Assembly: GCA_041584055.1 (NCBI GenBank)
Contig: JBFHER010000064.1
Span: forward strand, 1-16,232
Direction: 5' to 3'
From: JBFHER01 sp041584055
GTDB taxonomy: Bacteria; Bacteroidota; Bacteroidia; Bacteroidales; UBA5342
Length of the DNA stretch: 16,232 bases
Each line of letters begins with the position of its first letter. The first letter of the stretch is position 1. The notes under the pieces were generated by a model. The model ran no database searches. It was not told the DNA's origin and saw only the letters and a list, made by a program, of their open reading frames with translations. Positions 1 through 7,086 of the stretch are shown here, piece by piece. The translations under genes were made by a program, and so were the position numbers.

Positions 1-1
1 A

Positions 2-1870
2 GCATATACTGCCGCCAACAACAAATCATTTGGCATGCTGCCAACCATGCCGATTTTAGGGGATGAACTCATGATTGAGTACTCGGAACCTGCAAATGTT
101 ATCTTTCAGGGGGAACTTGAAATTGGACAGATAAATTATGATTTTCTGGGTGTTCACAATGCGCTGTCAGCAGTGCCCGTGGGAAGTTTTGGGGCAAGTG
201 AAGCTTGTGAAGAAAATGCGTCCTGTTTTTCAGATTGGACCGTGGAGCGAAAAGGGGTGATGAAGATAATTGTGAATGGAACTGAACTTTGCACCGGCGT
301 AATGGTCGCAAACACATCCCGTGATAACACACCGCTTGTATTGTCGGCATCTCATTGCTTTGAGGATTATGGATATCAGGCATCCACTGCTTTGTTTATA
401 TTTAATTACGAGTGCCCTAACTGTGAACCAAACATAGAAGGAACGAGAGAACAATCCATCGCCGGTGGCTACATGCGTGCTTACAGTGAAATAGAAGCTG
501 AAAAAAATCTGGACTATGCACTGGTTGAAATGAGCCTGCCTCCACCGCCATCCTACGATGCTTATTTTTGTGGATGGGATATACGTGATAAGGATGGAAA
601 AGAAAGCACTGTCATTCATCATCCTGCAGGAGATGTGAAGAAATTATCCATTGACTTTGATTCTCTGGGAACCATAAGCCTTGTGGTAGATGGCTTTAAA
701 TTCTATCCTGCGGGGCATTGGCGGGTTTTTGAATGGGAGCTTGGCGTGACAGAAGGTGGAAGTTCGGGAGCTCCATTGTTTAATAAGAACCGACGCATCA
801 TGGGCGGTTTGTCTGCTGGCTCTGCTAGTTGTGAAACACCCATAGATGATTTCTTCTTCAAATTATCAAAAGCCTGGAATACGCATCCCAGCATTGATCA
901 ACGCTTGAAATATTGGATCGATTCCGACAATACGGGTGAACAATACATGGATGGTTATTATCCTTCCTATGGTGAAAACATTCAAACCCTGAGCAACATA
1001 TCCCAGGATGATGTAATGGGTGTTATTACCTTTGATGATGCCTTCGGAAAAGGGTACCAGACCGGTGACAACTCCAGTTCCGTTTATCGTTATGCGGAGC
1101 GCTTCACCACCGATGATTCATTCAAAATTCTTGGTTTCTATTTTGTCCCTTTCATGGGCCAAAATTCGGTATTAACACCTGTGACATTTAAAATATGGGA
1201 AGGTGAAGATAATCCAGACAAGGAACTATGGTCTAAAAAACTGGAGTTGAAAGAATGGATCCGGCGCCAGAATGTTGACAACTCAAATTTTGGCACCAGT
1301 GGAGGCTACTATATCAAAAGTAATTTTGATGACAAGGAATGTTTTATTTCACTTGAAGACTCCGTAATCATTTCAGATGCATTTTTCATTGGATTTGAAG
1401 TTCCTCAGTCTTCTCCTGAAGATACATTTGCCATGTATCAGGTGGTAAACAGAAATACATCAGAAGACAACAATACAAGTTTCTTCTTTTACAACAATGA
1501 ATGGCTGCCTTTCACAGAGCACCCTGCGAAATCGGTCAAAACATCTATGTGGATCAGTCCTGTGGTTCAATTAAACTCTGTAATCACTGACACAACCCCA
1601 CCGGATAACAATGACAAAACCTTGATAAAATCTTTTGGTCCGTCAAATGGGTATCATTCATTTAAAGCCACACTGATGGAGTCTGAAACGGAAGAAATAA
1701 CCGTTGAAGCATTTTCGATCAGTGGTAAAAAACTATTGCATGAGGTGATTGAAATTGGGCAAACAACTAAGGTGTTTGACCTCAACCAGGTTGCTGATGG
1801 CATTTATATTTTCCAATTTTCTAAAGGAAAAAAACAGGAAAGTTACAAAGTTGTGGTATTGCCTGATTAA
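2..1870 (+). CDS. Secreted lysyl-endopeptidase-like S1 serine protease with T9SS sorting domain (5' partial)
   Basis: Trypsin-fold serine protease, probably exported and anchored or released by the type IX secretion system. The frame is open to the window edge, so the start and signal peptide lie upstream; the first in-frame ATG (35) falls inside a region resembling the family's N-terminal part (LPTMPILGDELMIEYSEP), so it is not the start. Counting from base 2, the triad is His118 (LSASHCF), Asp171 (NLDYALVEM) and Ser255 (EGGSSGAPLF). Further lysyl-endopeptidase-like stretches are HHPAGDVKKLS and SCETPIDDFFFKLSKAWN. Several Cys pairs suit an extracytoplasmic enzyme. After the protease domain (to about residue 310) comes a beta-rich segment (about 330-520), then a type A T9SS sorting domain (about 545-622) with SISGKKLL, VADGIYIFQF and a basic KGKKQESYKVVV end. 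Lys specificity is inferred from resemblance only. Its stop overlaps the stop of the convergent gene. Confidence 0.85.
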   Translation, partial: AYTAANNKSFGMLPTMPILGDELMIEYSEPANVIFQGELEIGQINYDFLGVHNALSAVPVGSFGASEACEENASCFSDWTVERKGVMKIIVNGTELCTGVMVANTSRDNTPLVLSASHCFEDYGYQASTALFIFNYECPNCEPNIEGTREQSIAGGYMRAYSEIEAEKNLDYALVEMSLPPPPSYDAYFCGWDIRDKDGKESTVIHHPAGDVKKLSIDFDSLGTISLVVDGFKFYPAGHWRVFEWELGVTEGGSSGAPLFNKNRRIMGGLSAGSASCETPIDDFFFKLSKAWNTHPSIDQRLKYWIDSDNTGEQYMDGYYPSYGENIQTLSNISQDDVMGVITFDDAFGKGYQTGDNSSSVYRYAERFTTDDSFKILGFYFVPFMGQNSVLTPVTFKIWEGEDNPDKELWSKKLELKEWIRRQNVDNSNFGTSGGYYIKSNFDDKECFISLEDSVIISDAFFIGFEVPQSSPEDTFAMYQVVNRNTSEDNNTSFFFYNNEWLPFTEHPAKSVKTSMWISPVVQLNSVITDTTPPDNNDKTLIKSFGPSNGYHSFKATLMESETEEITVEAFSISGKKLLHEVIEIGQTTKVFDLNQVADGIYIFQFSKGKKQESYKVVVLPD

Positions 1871-3102
1871 TGAAAGAACAGGTATGCCAAAAGAATTGAG
1901 GCTACAATCCCTGTAAAATCAGCAATTAAACCGCAGGTAACGGCATATCTTGTTTTCTTTATCCCAACAGATCCAAAGTACACAGCAATGATGTAAAAGG
2001 TTGTATCCGTCGCTCCCTGTACTGTGCAAGCAACCTTACTGGCAAAACCATCCGCGCCAATAGGTGAGCGCATTAGATCAACCATCATTCCCCGTGCTCC
2101 ACTGCCACTTAAGGGCTTCATAAGCGCCGTTGGCAATGCTTCCACAAAATCGGTATTGACTCCAAACTGCACAAACATCCATTCCAGTCCTCCAATGAAC
2201 ACATCCATGGCTCCCGATGCTCGAAAAACACCAACAGCCACAAGAATAGCAACCAGGTAAGGGATAATCTTAACCGCCACCTTAAACCCATCTTTTGCAC
2301 CATCGATAAACGCTTCGTACACATTTACACGCTTTCGCAATGCCATTACTATAAACAGAGTGATAATAGAAAACAATATAGTATTTGCCGCCACACTTGA
2401 AACAATTTTTATCTGTTCCTGTGGCATGGTTGTAAACAAAAAAATCAATCCCAACACCAATGCTGTCAATCCTCCCAAATAGGCCAAAATTGTTTTATTC
2501 AATAAATTAATTTTCTGAAACCAGGCCACGCTGAGCAGCCCTGCCAACGTTGAGAAAAACGTTGCCAGCAGGATGGGAATGAAAATATCACTTGGGTCGA
2601 CAGCACCAAACTGAGCACGATAAACCATCACACTGATTGGCAAGATGGTCAGACCCGAGGTATTCAGCACCAGAAACATGATCATGGCATTGGACGCTGT
2701 GTCCTTTGTTTTATTCGACTCCTGCATTTCCTTCATGGCTTTTAAGCCCATGGGTGTAGCAGCATTGTCCAGTCCAAGCATGTTGGCTGCAATGTTCATG
2801 GTCATACTTCCATAAGCAGGATGATTGGCCGGCAAATCAGGAAATATCTTCCTAAAAAAAGGTCCGATCAGTCGCGCAAAAACAGCAACGACGCCCCCCT
2901 TTTCACCCACCTTCATCAGTCCAAGCCAAAGCGTTAATACACCGGTCAATCCCAATGATACAGTAAAACCTGTTTCTGCAGAATCAAAGGTTGCTTTCAC
3001 CAATTGAGGAAACACCTCAACATCTCCAAAAAAAATAAGTTTCGCCAGGGCAACCACGAATGCTATCAGGAAAAAACCAATCCATATATAATTTAGAACC
3101 AT
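1867..3102 (-). CDS. SpmA-SpmB fusion protein, nucleoside recognition (Gate) domain membrane protein
   Basis: Polytopic membrane protein of 411 residues that joins two halves which are separate genes (spmA, spmB) in Bacillus. The N-terminal SpmA-like half (about 1-190) carries MTMNIAANMLGLDNAATPMG near residues 100-119. The SpmB-like half (about 235-411) carries GAKDGFKVAVKIIPYLVAIL, KPLSGSGARG (329-338) and QGATDTTFYIIAVYFGSVG (362-380). Gate-domain proteins are linked to nucleoside or related small-molecule transport; Bacillus SpmA/B act in spore dehydration, which does not apply here. The frame can be opened at a TTG at 3126, but that codon lies in the -7 element of a good promoter, so ATG 3102 is chosen. 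The gene is divergent from a Tsx-like channel and a purine permease, which suggests a purine or nucleoside role. The substrate is unknown. Confidence 0.85.
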   Translation of the reverse strand: MVLNYIWIGFFLIAFVVALAKLIFFGDVEVFPQLVKATFDSAETGFTVSLGLTGVLTLWLGLMKVGEKGGVVAVFARLIGPFFRKIFPDLPANHPAYGSMTMNIAANMLGLDNAATPMGLKAMKEMQESNKTKDTASNAMIMFLVLNTSGLTILPISVMVYRAQFGAVDPSDIFIPILLATFFSTLAGLLSVAWFQKINLLNKTILAYLGGLTALVLGLIFLFTTMPQEQIKIVSSVAANTILFSIITLFIVMALRKRVNVYEAFIDGAKDGFKVAVKIIPYLVAILVAVGVFRASGAMDVFIGGLEWMFVQFGVNTDFVEALPTALMKPLSGSGARGMMVDLMRSPIGADGFASKVACTVQGATDTTFYIIAVYFGSVGIKKTRYAVTCGLIADFTGIVASILLAYLFFH

Positions 3103-3123
3103 CGCAAGATCTATGTTTAAAAA

Positions 3124-3154
3124 CAAATGTAGTCTTTTTTACAAAGGCTTCAAA
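3124..3154 (-). promoter_or_regulatory. Bacteroidota-type promoter of the SpmA-SpmB fusion gene
   Basis: On the minus strand there is TTTG (3154-3151), 19 bases, then TACATTTG (3131-3124), a full match to TTTG-N19-TAnnTTTG. A transcription start about six bases after the box would leave a leader of about 15 nt before ATG 3102. The same TACATTTG octamer occurs in the ybbR promoter of this window. Confidence 0.65.
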
Positions 3155-3228
3155 CCTGTTTATTCTACAGAATCAGTCGCATTTAAGAGAATGTGTAAAT
3201 CAAATCCTTTGCCACCAGGTCCTAAGAG

Positions 3229-3243
3229 TTGTTAACAATTGTT
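3229..3243. promoter_or_regulatory. Two overlapping 10-bp palindromes in the divergent intergenic region (candidate operator)
   Basis: The sequence TTGTTAACAATTGTT holds two perfect palindromes, TTGTTAACAA (3229-3238) and AACAATTGTT (3234-3243), which share AACAA, so one pentamer alternates orientation three times. It is followed by GAAAAC. It lies about 55 bp upstream of the Tsx-like gene's -7 box and about 75 bp upstream of the SpmA-SpmB promoter, so a bound regulator could act on both. No regulator gene is adjacent and no known consensus was recognised. The rest of 3155-3297 shows nothing I can assign, including no purine-riboswitch core. Confidence 0.35.
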
Positions 3244-3297
3244 GAAAACCATTAATAACTCTTCGTCAAAACACATCTAAAAATAATTGTCAAAGTT

Positions 3298-3305
3298 TAC
3301 TTTTG
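3298..3305 (+). promoter_or_regulatory. Candidate -7 promoter element for the Tsx-like channel/purine permease operon
   Basis: TACTTTTG is a full match to the Bacteroidota -7 consensus TAnnTTTG, about 43 bp before ATG 3348. No TTTG lies 18-21 bases upstream, so the -33 element is weak or absent, which would fit a promoter needing an activator. The leader would be about 37 nt. Confidence 0.45.
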
Positions 3306-3347
3306 AAGCTTCAACAAACATTAGTCATTAACTAAACACATCACACG

Positions 3348-4034
3348 ATGAAAAACAAATTTTTAACGCTTGCTTTAATTTTATTTTCAGGTGCAACAAT
3401 GGCACAAAATGTTCAACTCCATTATGATTTTGACCGGGGCCATGCGACCTCTACGGTTGAAATGTTTAAAGTCGATGATTGGGGAAATACATTTTTCTTT
3501 ATCGATGCAGACTACAATGGCCCTGATGGAGAAATCACATTAAATTATTGGGAGATCGCACGCGAATTAAAGTTCTGGGATGCACCAGTTTCTGCTCACA
3601 TAGAATACAATGGCGGATTAACAAATTCACTTTCTTTTGTTAACTCTTACCTTGTTGGTCCTTCATACACCTATTTGGCAAAAGATTTCAGCTATGGCTT
3701 AACCTTTATGGCCATGTACAAATACATCACAGGAACACCCACTGATAAACCACATAACTTTCAGCTGACAGCTGTATGGTTTGCAAACTGGCTTGACGGA
3801 AAAGTAACTTTCTCAGGATTTGCAGATTTCTGGAAAGAAGATCATACTGTATCCAGTGATAATTTTGTATCCGATTTCCAAAGCTCCGAGTACATATTCT
3901 TATCTGAACCTCAATTGTGGTATAACTTCAACAAACACTTTTCTTTAGGTGGTGAAGTTGAATTATCGTATGATTTCGGGGGAATGGTTGGATTCAAAGC
4001 ACTCCCAACCCTTGGCGCCAAATGGACATTTTAA
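3348..4034 (+). CDS. Tsx/DUF5020-like outer-membrane nucleoside channel
   Basis: Protein of 228 residues with a clear signal peptide (MKNKFLTLALILFSGATMAQ, cleavage near residue 19-20). Many short alternating beta strands rich in Tyr, Trp and Phe follow, and the last residue is Phe (LGAKWTF), as expected of an outer-membrane beta barrel. The NVQLHYDFDRGHATSTVEMF start and overall layout resemble the DUF5020 family, related to the Tsx nucleoside-specific channel. The likely role is passive passage of nucleosides or nucleobases across the outer membrane. Its stop is only 18 bp before the AzgA-type permease, so the two are almost certainly cotranscribed and supply successive membrane steps. The family match is by recognition; substrate specificity is inferred from the neighbour. 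Confidence 0.8.
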   Translation: MKNKFLTLALILFSGATMAQNVQLHYDFDRGHATSTVEMFKVDDWGNTFFFIDADYNGPDGEITLNYWEIARELKFWDAPVSAHIEYNGGLTNSLSFVNSYLVGPSYTYLAKDFSYGLTFMAMYKYITGTPTDKPHNFQLTAVWFANWLDGKVTFSGFADFWKEDHTVSSDNFVSDFQSSEYIFLSEPQLWYNFNKHFSLGGEVELSYDFGGMVGFKALPTLGAKWTF

Positions 4035-4052
4035 TCTAAAAAAACAACCATC

Positions 4053-5354
4053 ATGTTTGAAAAGTTTTTTCAATTAAAGAAGAATAACACAACACCTCGC
4101 ACCGAGGTTGTTGCAGGGATTACCACTTTTATGACCATGGCCTATATTTTGGCTGTTAACCCTGGAATTTTGAGTGCTGCAGGCATGGATCAGGGCGCTG
4201 TGTTTACCGCAACTGCTCTTTCTGCTGCCGTAGGAACGCTGGTGATGGCGCTTTGGGCAAAACTTCCTTTTGCACTTGCACCAGGAATGGGGTTAAATGC
4301 ATTTTTTGCTTTTACCGTTTGTCTTGGCATGGGTCACAGCTGGCAATTTGCTTTAACCGCCGTATTTCTGGAGGGGATTATTTTTATCTTACTCACGGTA
4401 TTCAATATTCGTGAATTGATAATCAATGCCATTCCAAACAATATAAAACATGCCATTTCCGTTGGTATTGGTTTATTTATCGCCTTTATCGGTCTAAAAA
4501 ATGCCAACATCGTTGTTGACAATCCAGCAACCTTTGTTAGCCTTGGAAGCATCACAGAGATTGCCAAAGATGCTGCTCCCCTGGTTGCCTTGCTGACCTT
4601 GATTGTGACAGGCGTACTATTGGCTCTCAAGGTAAAAGGAGCATTATTGATCGGCATCCTGGGTGGCACATTGCTTGGTCTGCCTTTCGGTGTGACACAA
4701 TTGCCGGGAAGTTTTGATTTTGCGCCACCATCGCTAGGCCCCATCTTTTTCCAATTTGAATGGTCTGAAATTTTAACCATTGATATGCTTATCATTTTAT
4801 TCACCTTCCTGTTTGTGGATATGTTCGACACTGTAGGCACCCTTATTGGTGTTTCTGACAAAGCAAATATGTTAAGTAAAGATGGTCAAATTCCAAGAGT
4901 AAAGCAGGCACTGTTTGCTGACTCCATCGGCACAACTGTTGGTGCCATTCTTGGAACATCAACTGTAACAACCTATGTTGAAAGTGCAGCTGGTGTTGCT
5001 GAGGGAGGTCGTACAGGTCTTACGTCTCTAACCACAGCCGTATTATTTTTACTCGCCCTGTTCCTTTCACCCATCTTTCTGATGATTCCGGGTGCTGCAA
5101 CAGCGCCAGCGTTAATTCTGGTTGGAGCGATGATGTTGTCTCCTATCAGTAAAATAAAAATGGATGACTTCACAGAAACCATCCCTGTATTCTTAACAAT
5201 GATTATGATGCCAATGACGTTCTCAATTGCAGAAGGCATTGTATTTGGTATGTTGAGTTACGTCCTTTTAAAACTCTTTACCGGGAAAGCAAAAGACATT
5301 TCAATCGTAATGTACATCCTTGCTGCACTCTTTATTTTGAAGTTTTTCATGTAA
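4053..5354 (+). CDS. NCS2 family purine (adenine/guanine/hypoxanthine) permease, AzgA type
   Basis: Inner-membrane purine:proton symporter of 433 residues, full length for the AzgA/PbuG branch (COG2252). Hallmarks are RTEVVAGITTFMTMAYIL (16-33), ALAPGMGLNAFFAF (75-88), the FVDMFDTVGTLIGVSDKANM segment (254-273) and the GTSTVTTYVESAAGV motif followed by EGGRTGLTS (301-325), all of which sit in the substrate-binding and gate region of this family. Long hydrophobic segments span the whole protein. It is the second gene after the Tsx-like channel and is followed by a strong terminator. Which purine is taken up cannot be read from the sequence; adenine, guanine and hypoxanthine are the substrates known for this branch. 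Confidence 0.92.
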   Translation: MFEKFFQLKKNNTTPRTEVVAGITTFMTMAYILAVNPGILSAAGMDQGAVFTATALSAAVGTLVMALWAKLPFALAPGMGLNAFFAFTVCLGMGHSWQFALTAVFLEGIIFILLTVFNIRELIINAIPNNIKHAISVGIGLFIAFIGLKNANIVVDNPATFVSLGSITEIAKDAAPLVALLTLIVTGVLLALKVKGALLIGILGGTLLGLPFGVTQLPGSFDFAPPSLGPIFFQFEWSEILTIDMLIILFTFLFVDMFDTVGTLIGVSDKANMLSKDGQIPRVKQALFADSIGTTVGAILGTSTVTTYVESAAGVAEGGRTGLTSLTTAVLFLLALFLSPIFLMIPGAATAPALILVGAMMLSPISKIKMDDFTETIPVFLTMIMMPMTFSIAEGIVFGMLSYVLLKLFTGKAKDISIVMYILAALFILKFFM

Positions 5355-5372
5355 AAAATTTATAGCCTTTGG

Positions 5373-5407
5373 AAGCGCCGTCCGCCTTTGGTGAGACGGC
5401 GCTTTTT
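5373..5407 (+). terminator. Intrinsic terminator after the purine permease
   Basis: Perfect 10-bp stem AAGCGCCGTC (5373-5382) / GACGGCGCTT (5395-5404) with a 12-base loop, followed by a T run. It closes the channel-permease operon 18 bp past the stop codon. Confidence 0.9.
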
Positions 5408-5461
5408 ATTGCACATCGAGAATTATAAAGATAAAAAGAACGTTAAAGAATAAAATTATTC

Positions 5462-5469
5462 TATTTTCG
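5462..5469 (+). promoter_or_regulatory. Weak candidate -7 element for porQ
   Basis: TATTTTCG matches TAnnTTTG at all but one fixed position and lies 15 bases before ATG 5485. No clear -33 TTTG is seen. If used, the leader would be about 10 nt or, with the second ATG at 5491, about 16 nt. Confidence 0.25.
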
Positions 5470-5484
5470 TTTGTTCTTTAAAAC

Positions 5485-6501
5485 ATGTTAATGAGATTCC
5501 TTTGCATCCTATTTTTGTTCTTCCTGGCGAGCATGGCTTATTCTCAAAAAGGAGAGAACACATATGAATTCCTTAACCTTCCAAGTTCTGCGCATGTAGG
5601 TTCACTTGGAGGGAAAAATGTATCTCATTTTTCTACTGACCTGGGGATGGCATATAATAATCCTGCCCTATTAAGAGATACAATGAATTTGCAGTTAAGC
5701 ATTAATTACATAAATTACCTGGCAGATTTAAATTTCGGTTATGCTGCTTTTGCAAAAGACATCGGAGAATTTGGAACACTTGCCATAGGAGTTCAATACA
5801 TTCATTACGGAGACTTTGACCAGACTGATGACACAGGTGTTGAGCTGGGCACCTTTACAGCACAGGAGTCTGCACTGGGCATAATCTGGTCCTATCCCAT
5901 CACCCATAAATGGAACGTTGGTATTAACCTCAAGCAAATCTTTTCCTCCTTTGAACAGTACGCCTCCTATGGATTGGTATTTGATGCCGGCTTAAATTAT
6001 TACGACCCTCAAAAGTTGTTTTCTGCCGGTCTTGTCTTTAAAAACTTTGGAACGCAGATCACCACGTATGCTGACAATAATTTTGAAAAGATGCCATTTG
6101 AGATCATGGCAGGGGTAACTCAGAAACTGGCGCATGCGCCATTTCGTTTTTCATTGACCGCCACCCATCTTCAAACACCGGATTTAAGTTATACTACCGG
6201 AATAAGCTCCACATCGCAATTTGCAACGGACGAAGATGAAATTTCTTTTGGAAACAATTTACTTCGCCATGCAGTGGTAGGCGTTGAGTTTGTTCCGTTC
6301 AGCAACTTCTACATTGCTGCAGGTTATAATTTCCAGCGGCGTTATGAACTGGCAAATGAAAACAATCAATCCACTGTAGGTGTTTCCTGGGGATTCGGAT
6401 TAAAACTCAAACGTTTTAAAATCAGTTATGGTTCTGCGCGTTATCATCTTGCAGCAACATCTAATCACTTTTCATTCACTGTTGATATTTCATCATTCTG
6501 A
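5485..6501 (+). CDS. porQ: Type IX secretion system protein PorQ
   Basis: Outer-membrane beta-barrel protein of 338 residues. A signal peptide (about 1-20, ending MAYSQ) is followed by the characteristic start of PorQ, ENTYEFLNLPSSAHVGSLGG, with the N-terminal DLGMAYNNPALL motif shared with PorV/FadL-like barrels, alternating aromatic strands and a terminal Phe (VDISSF). PorQ is known as part of the cell-surface attachment complex with PorU, PorV and PorZ, which cleaves the C-terminal sorting domain of T9SS cargo and attaches the protein to the surface. The protease at the left edge of the window carries such a domain. porQ is monocistronic here, with its own terminator on each side. ATG 5485 or 5491 could be the start; the signal peptide works with either. 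Confidence 0.88.
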   Translation: MLMRFLCILFLFFLASMAYSQKGENTYEFLNLPSSAHVGSLGGKNVSHFSTDLGMAYNNPALLRDTMNLQLSINYINYLADLNFGYAAFAKDIGEFGTLAIGVQYIHYGDFDQTDDTGVELGTFTAQESALGIIWSYPITHKWNVGINLKQIFSSFEQYASYGLVFDAGLNYYDPQKLFSAGLVFKNFGTQITTYADNNFEKMPFEIMAGVTQKLAHAPFRFSLTATHLQTPDLSYTTGISSTSQFATDEDEISFGNNLLRHAVVGVEFVPFSNFYIAAGYNFQRRYELANENNQSTVGVSWGFGLKLKRFKISYGSARYHLAATSNHFSFTVDISSF

Positions 6502-6507
6502 TAAAAA

Positions 6508-6540
6508 AAGGGATGCTCAAATGAACATCCCTTCTTCTTT
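6508..6540. terminator. Bidirectional terminator between porQ and the DUF5606 gene
   Basis: Stem AAGGGATG (6508-6515) / CATCCCTT (6526-6533), extended by TC/GA after one mismatch, with a 4-base loop. The A run at 6503-6509 gives a T run on the minus strand, so it is strongest for the DUF5606 transcript; the T-rich stretch 6532-6541 can serve porQ. Confidence 0.75.
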
Positions 6541-6554
6541 ATTTCATAATAACA

Positions 6555-7016
6555 CTACGCTTCAGCGTTGTCCTGCTTAGGAGCGTCATCTTTTGTTTCT
6601 TCAGAGGTTTCGTCGGCACCTTCTTCATCCTCAGTGAAATTCAGCAGATTGTGTTCGCGAAGTGTTTCGTACCAGGTAAATAACTTCTTCATATCAGAAA
6701 CATACACCCTATCCCTGTCATAGTCAGGCAGGATTTCCTCGAAATAAGCTTTCAATTCATCGGATGAAGCTTTTTTAGGATTGATGCATGCGCCGCCATT
6801 TTCTTTTTCATAGACGTTCTTAAGCACATCTGCCAATGGCACATCTTCCTGATCTGTAAATATTGCAATGTCTTCCAATGCAATAATCTTTGTGTAAGAA
6901 TGTGCCGGCATGCGTTTCCCATCCGTCAAAGACTCAACAATAATGGTGTTTTTGCCCTGAGACAACATTTTATACAATCCGGGTTTTCCCGATATGGATA
7001 ATATTCCTTTTAACAT
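6555..7016 (-). CDS. DUF5606 family protein
   Basis: Cytoplasmic protein of 153 residues, recognised as the Bacteroidota family DUF5606 by its N-terminus (MLKGILSISGKPGLYKMLSQ) and the following segment ending LEDIAIFTDQ. No catalytic motif is visible. A central EILPDYDRDRVYVSDMKKL stretch is followed by a strongly acidic tail (about 128-153) rich in Glu and Asp. The frame can be opened at a GTG at 7049, but the conserved start is ATG 7016. It lies downstream of the TerB/J-domain gene after a 70-bp gap that may hold its own promoter, and it ends in a terminator shared with porQ. Function is unknown; the constant association with housekeeping genes suggests a general cellular role. Confidence 0.82.
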   Translation of the reverse strand: MLKGILSISGKPGLYKMLSQGKNTIIVESLTDGKRMPAHSYTKIIALEDIAIFTDQEDVPLADVLKNVYEKENGGACINPKKASSDELKAYFEEILPDYDRDRVYVSDMKKLFTWYETLREHNLLNFTEDEEGADETSEETKDDAPKQDNAEA

Positions 7017-7037
7017 ACTTCTAAATTTTATGGGCGG

Positions 7038-7070
7038 TAAAGGTAACACTCTGACCTTTATAAAAACAAA
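7038..7070 (-). promoter_or_regulatory. Possible promoter or hairpin before the DUF5606 gene
   Basis: On the minus strand TTTG (7070-7067), 21 bases, then TACCTTTA (7045-7038) is one base off the -7 consensus and would give a leader of about 16 nt. The same bases form an inverted repeat TAAAGGT (7038-7044) / ACCTTTA (7054-7060) with no T run after it, so it could instead be a processing or attenuating hairpin. Confidence 0.35.
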
Positions 7071-7086
7071 TTATTTGTTTGCTTTT

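Noticed and set aside
230..622. Open frame of 130 codons on the minus strand inside the protease gene
   Set aside because: It is antisense to the catalytic domain, whose His, Asp and Ser motifs are in the other frame. No recognisable features.
3103..3126. Eight-codon TTG-initiated extension of the SpmA-SpmB gene
   Set aside because: The TTG is part of the -7 box TACATTTG of a consensus promoter, and ATG 3102 begins the hydrophobic protein properly.
3155..3347. Purine riboswitch or chromosomal origin before the purine genes
   Set aside because: I see no purine-riboswitch core and no good TTATCCACA boxes, only loose resemblances (TTGTTGAAAAC). The leader after the -7 box is only about 37 nt.
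4334..4861. Open frame of 175 codons on the minus strand antisense to the purine permease
   Set aside because: It is a shadow of a hydrophobic gene: Ile/Asn/Lys-rich with no domain and fully covered by the clear NCS2 permease.
7017..7049. GTG-initiated extension of the DUF5606 gene
   Set aside because: The conserved family start is at ATG 7016 and the extension overlaps the candidate -7 element and inverted repeat.
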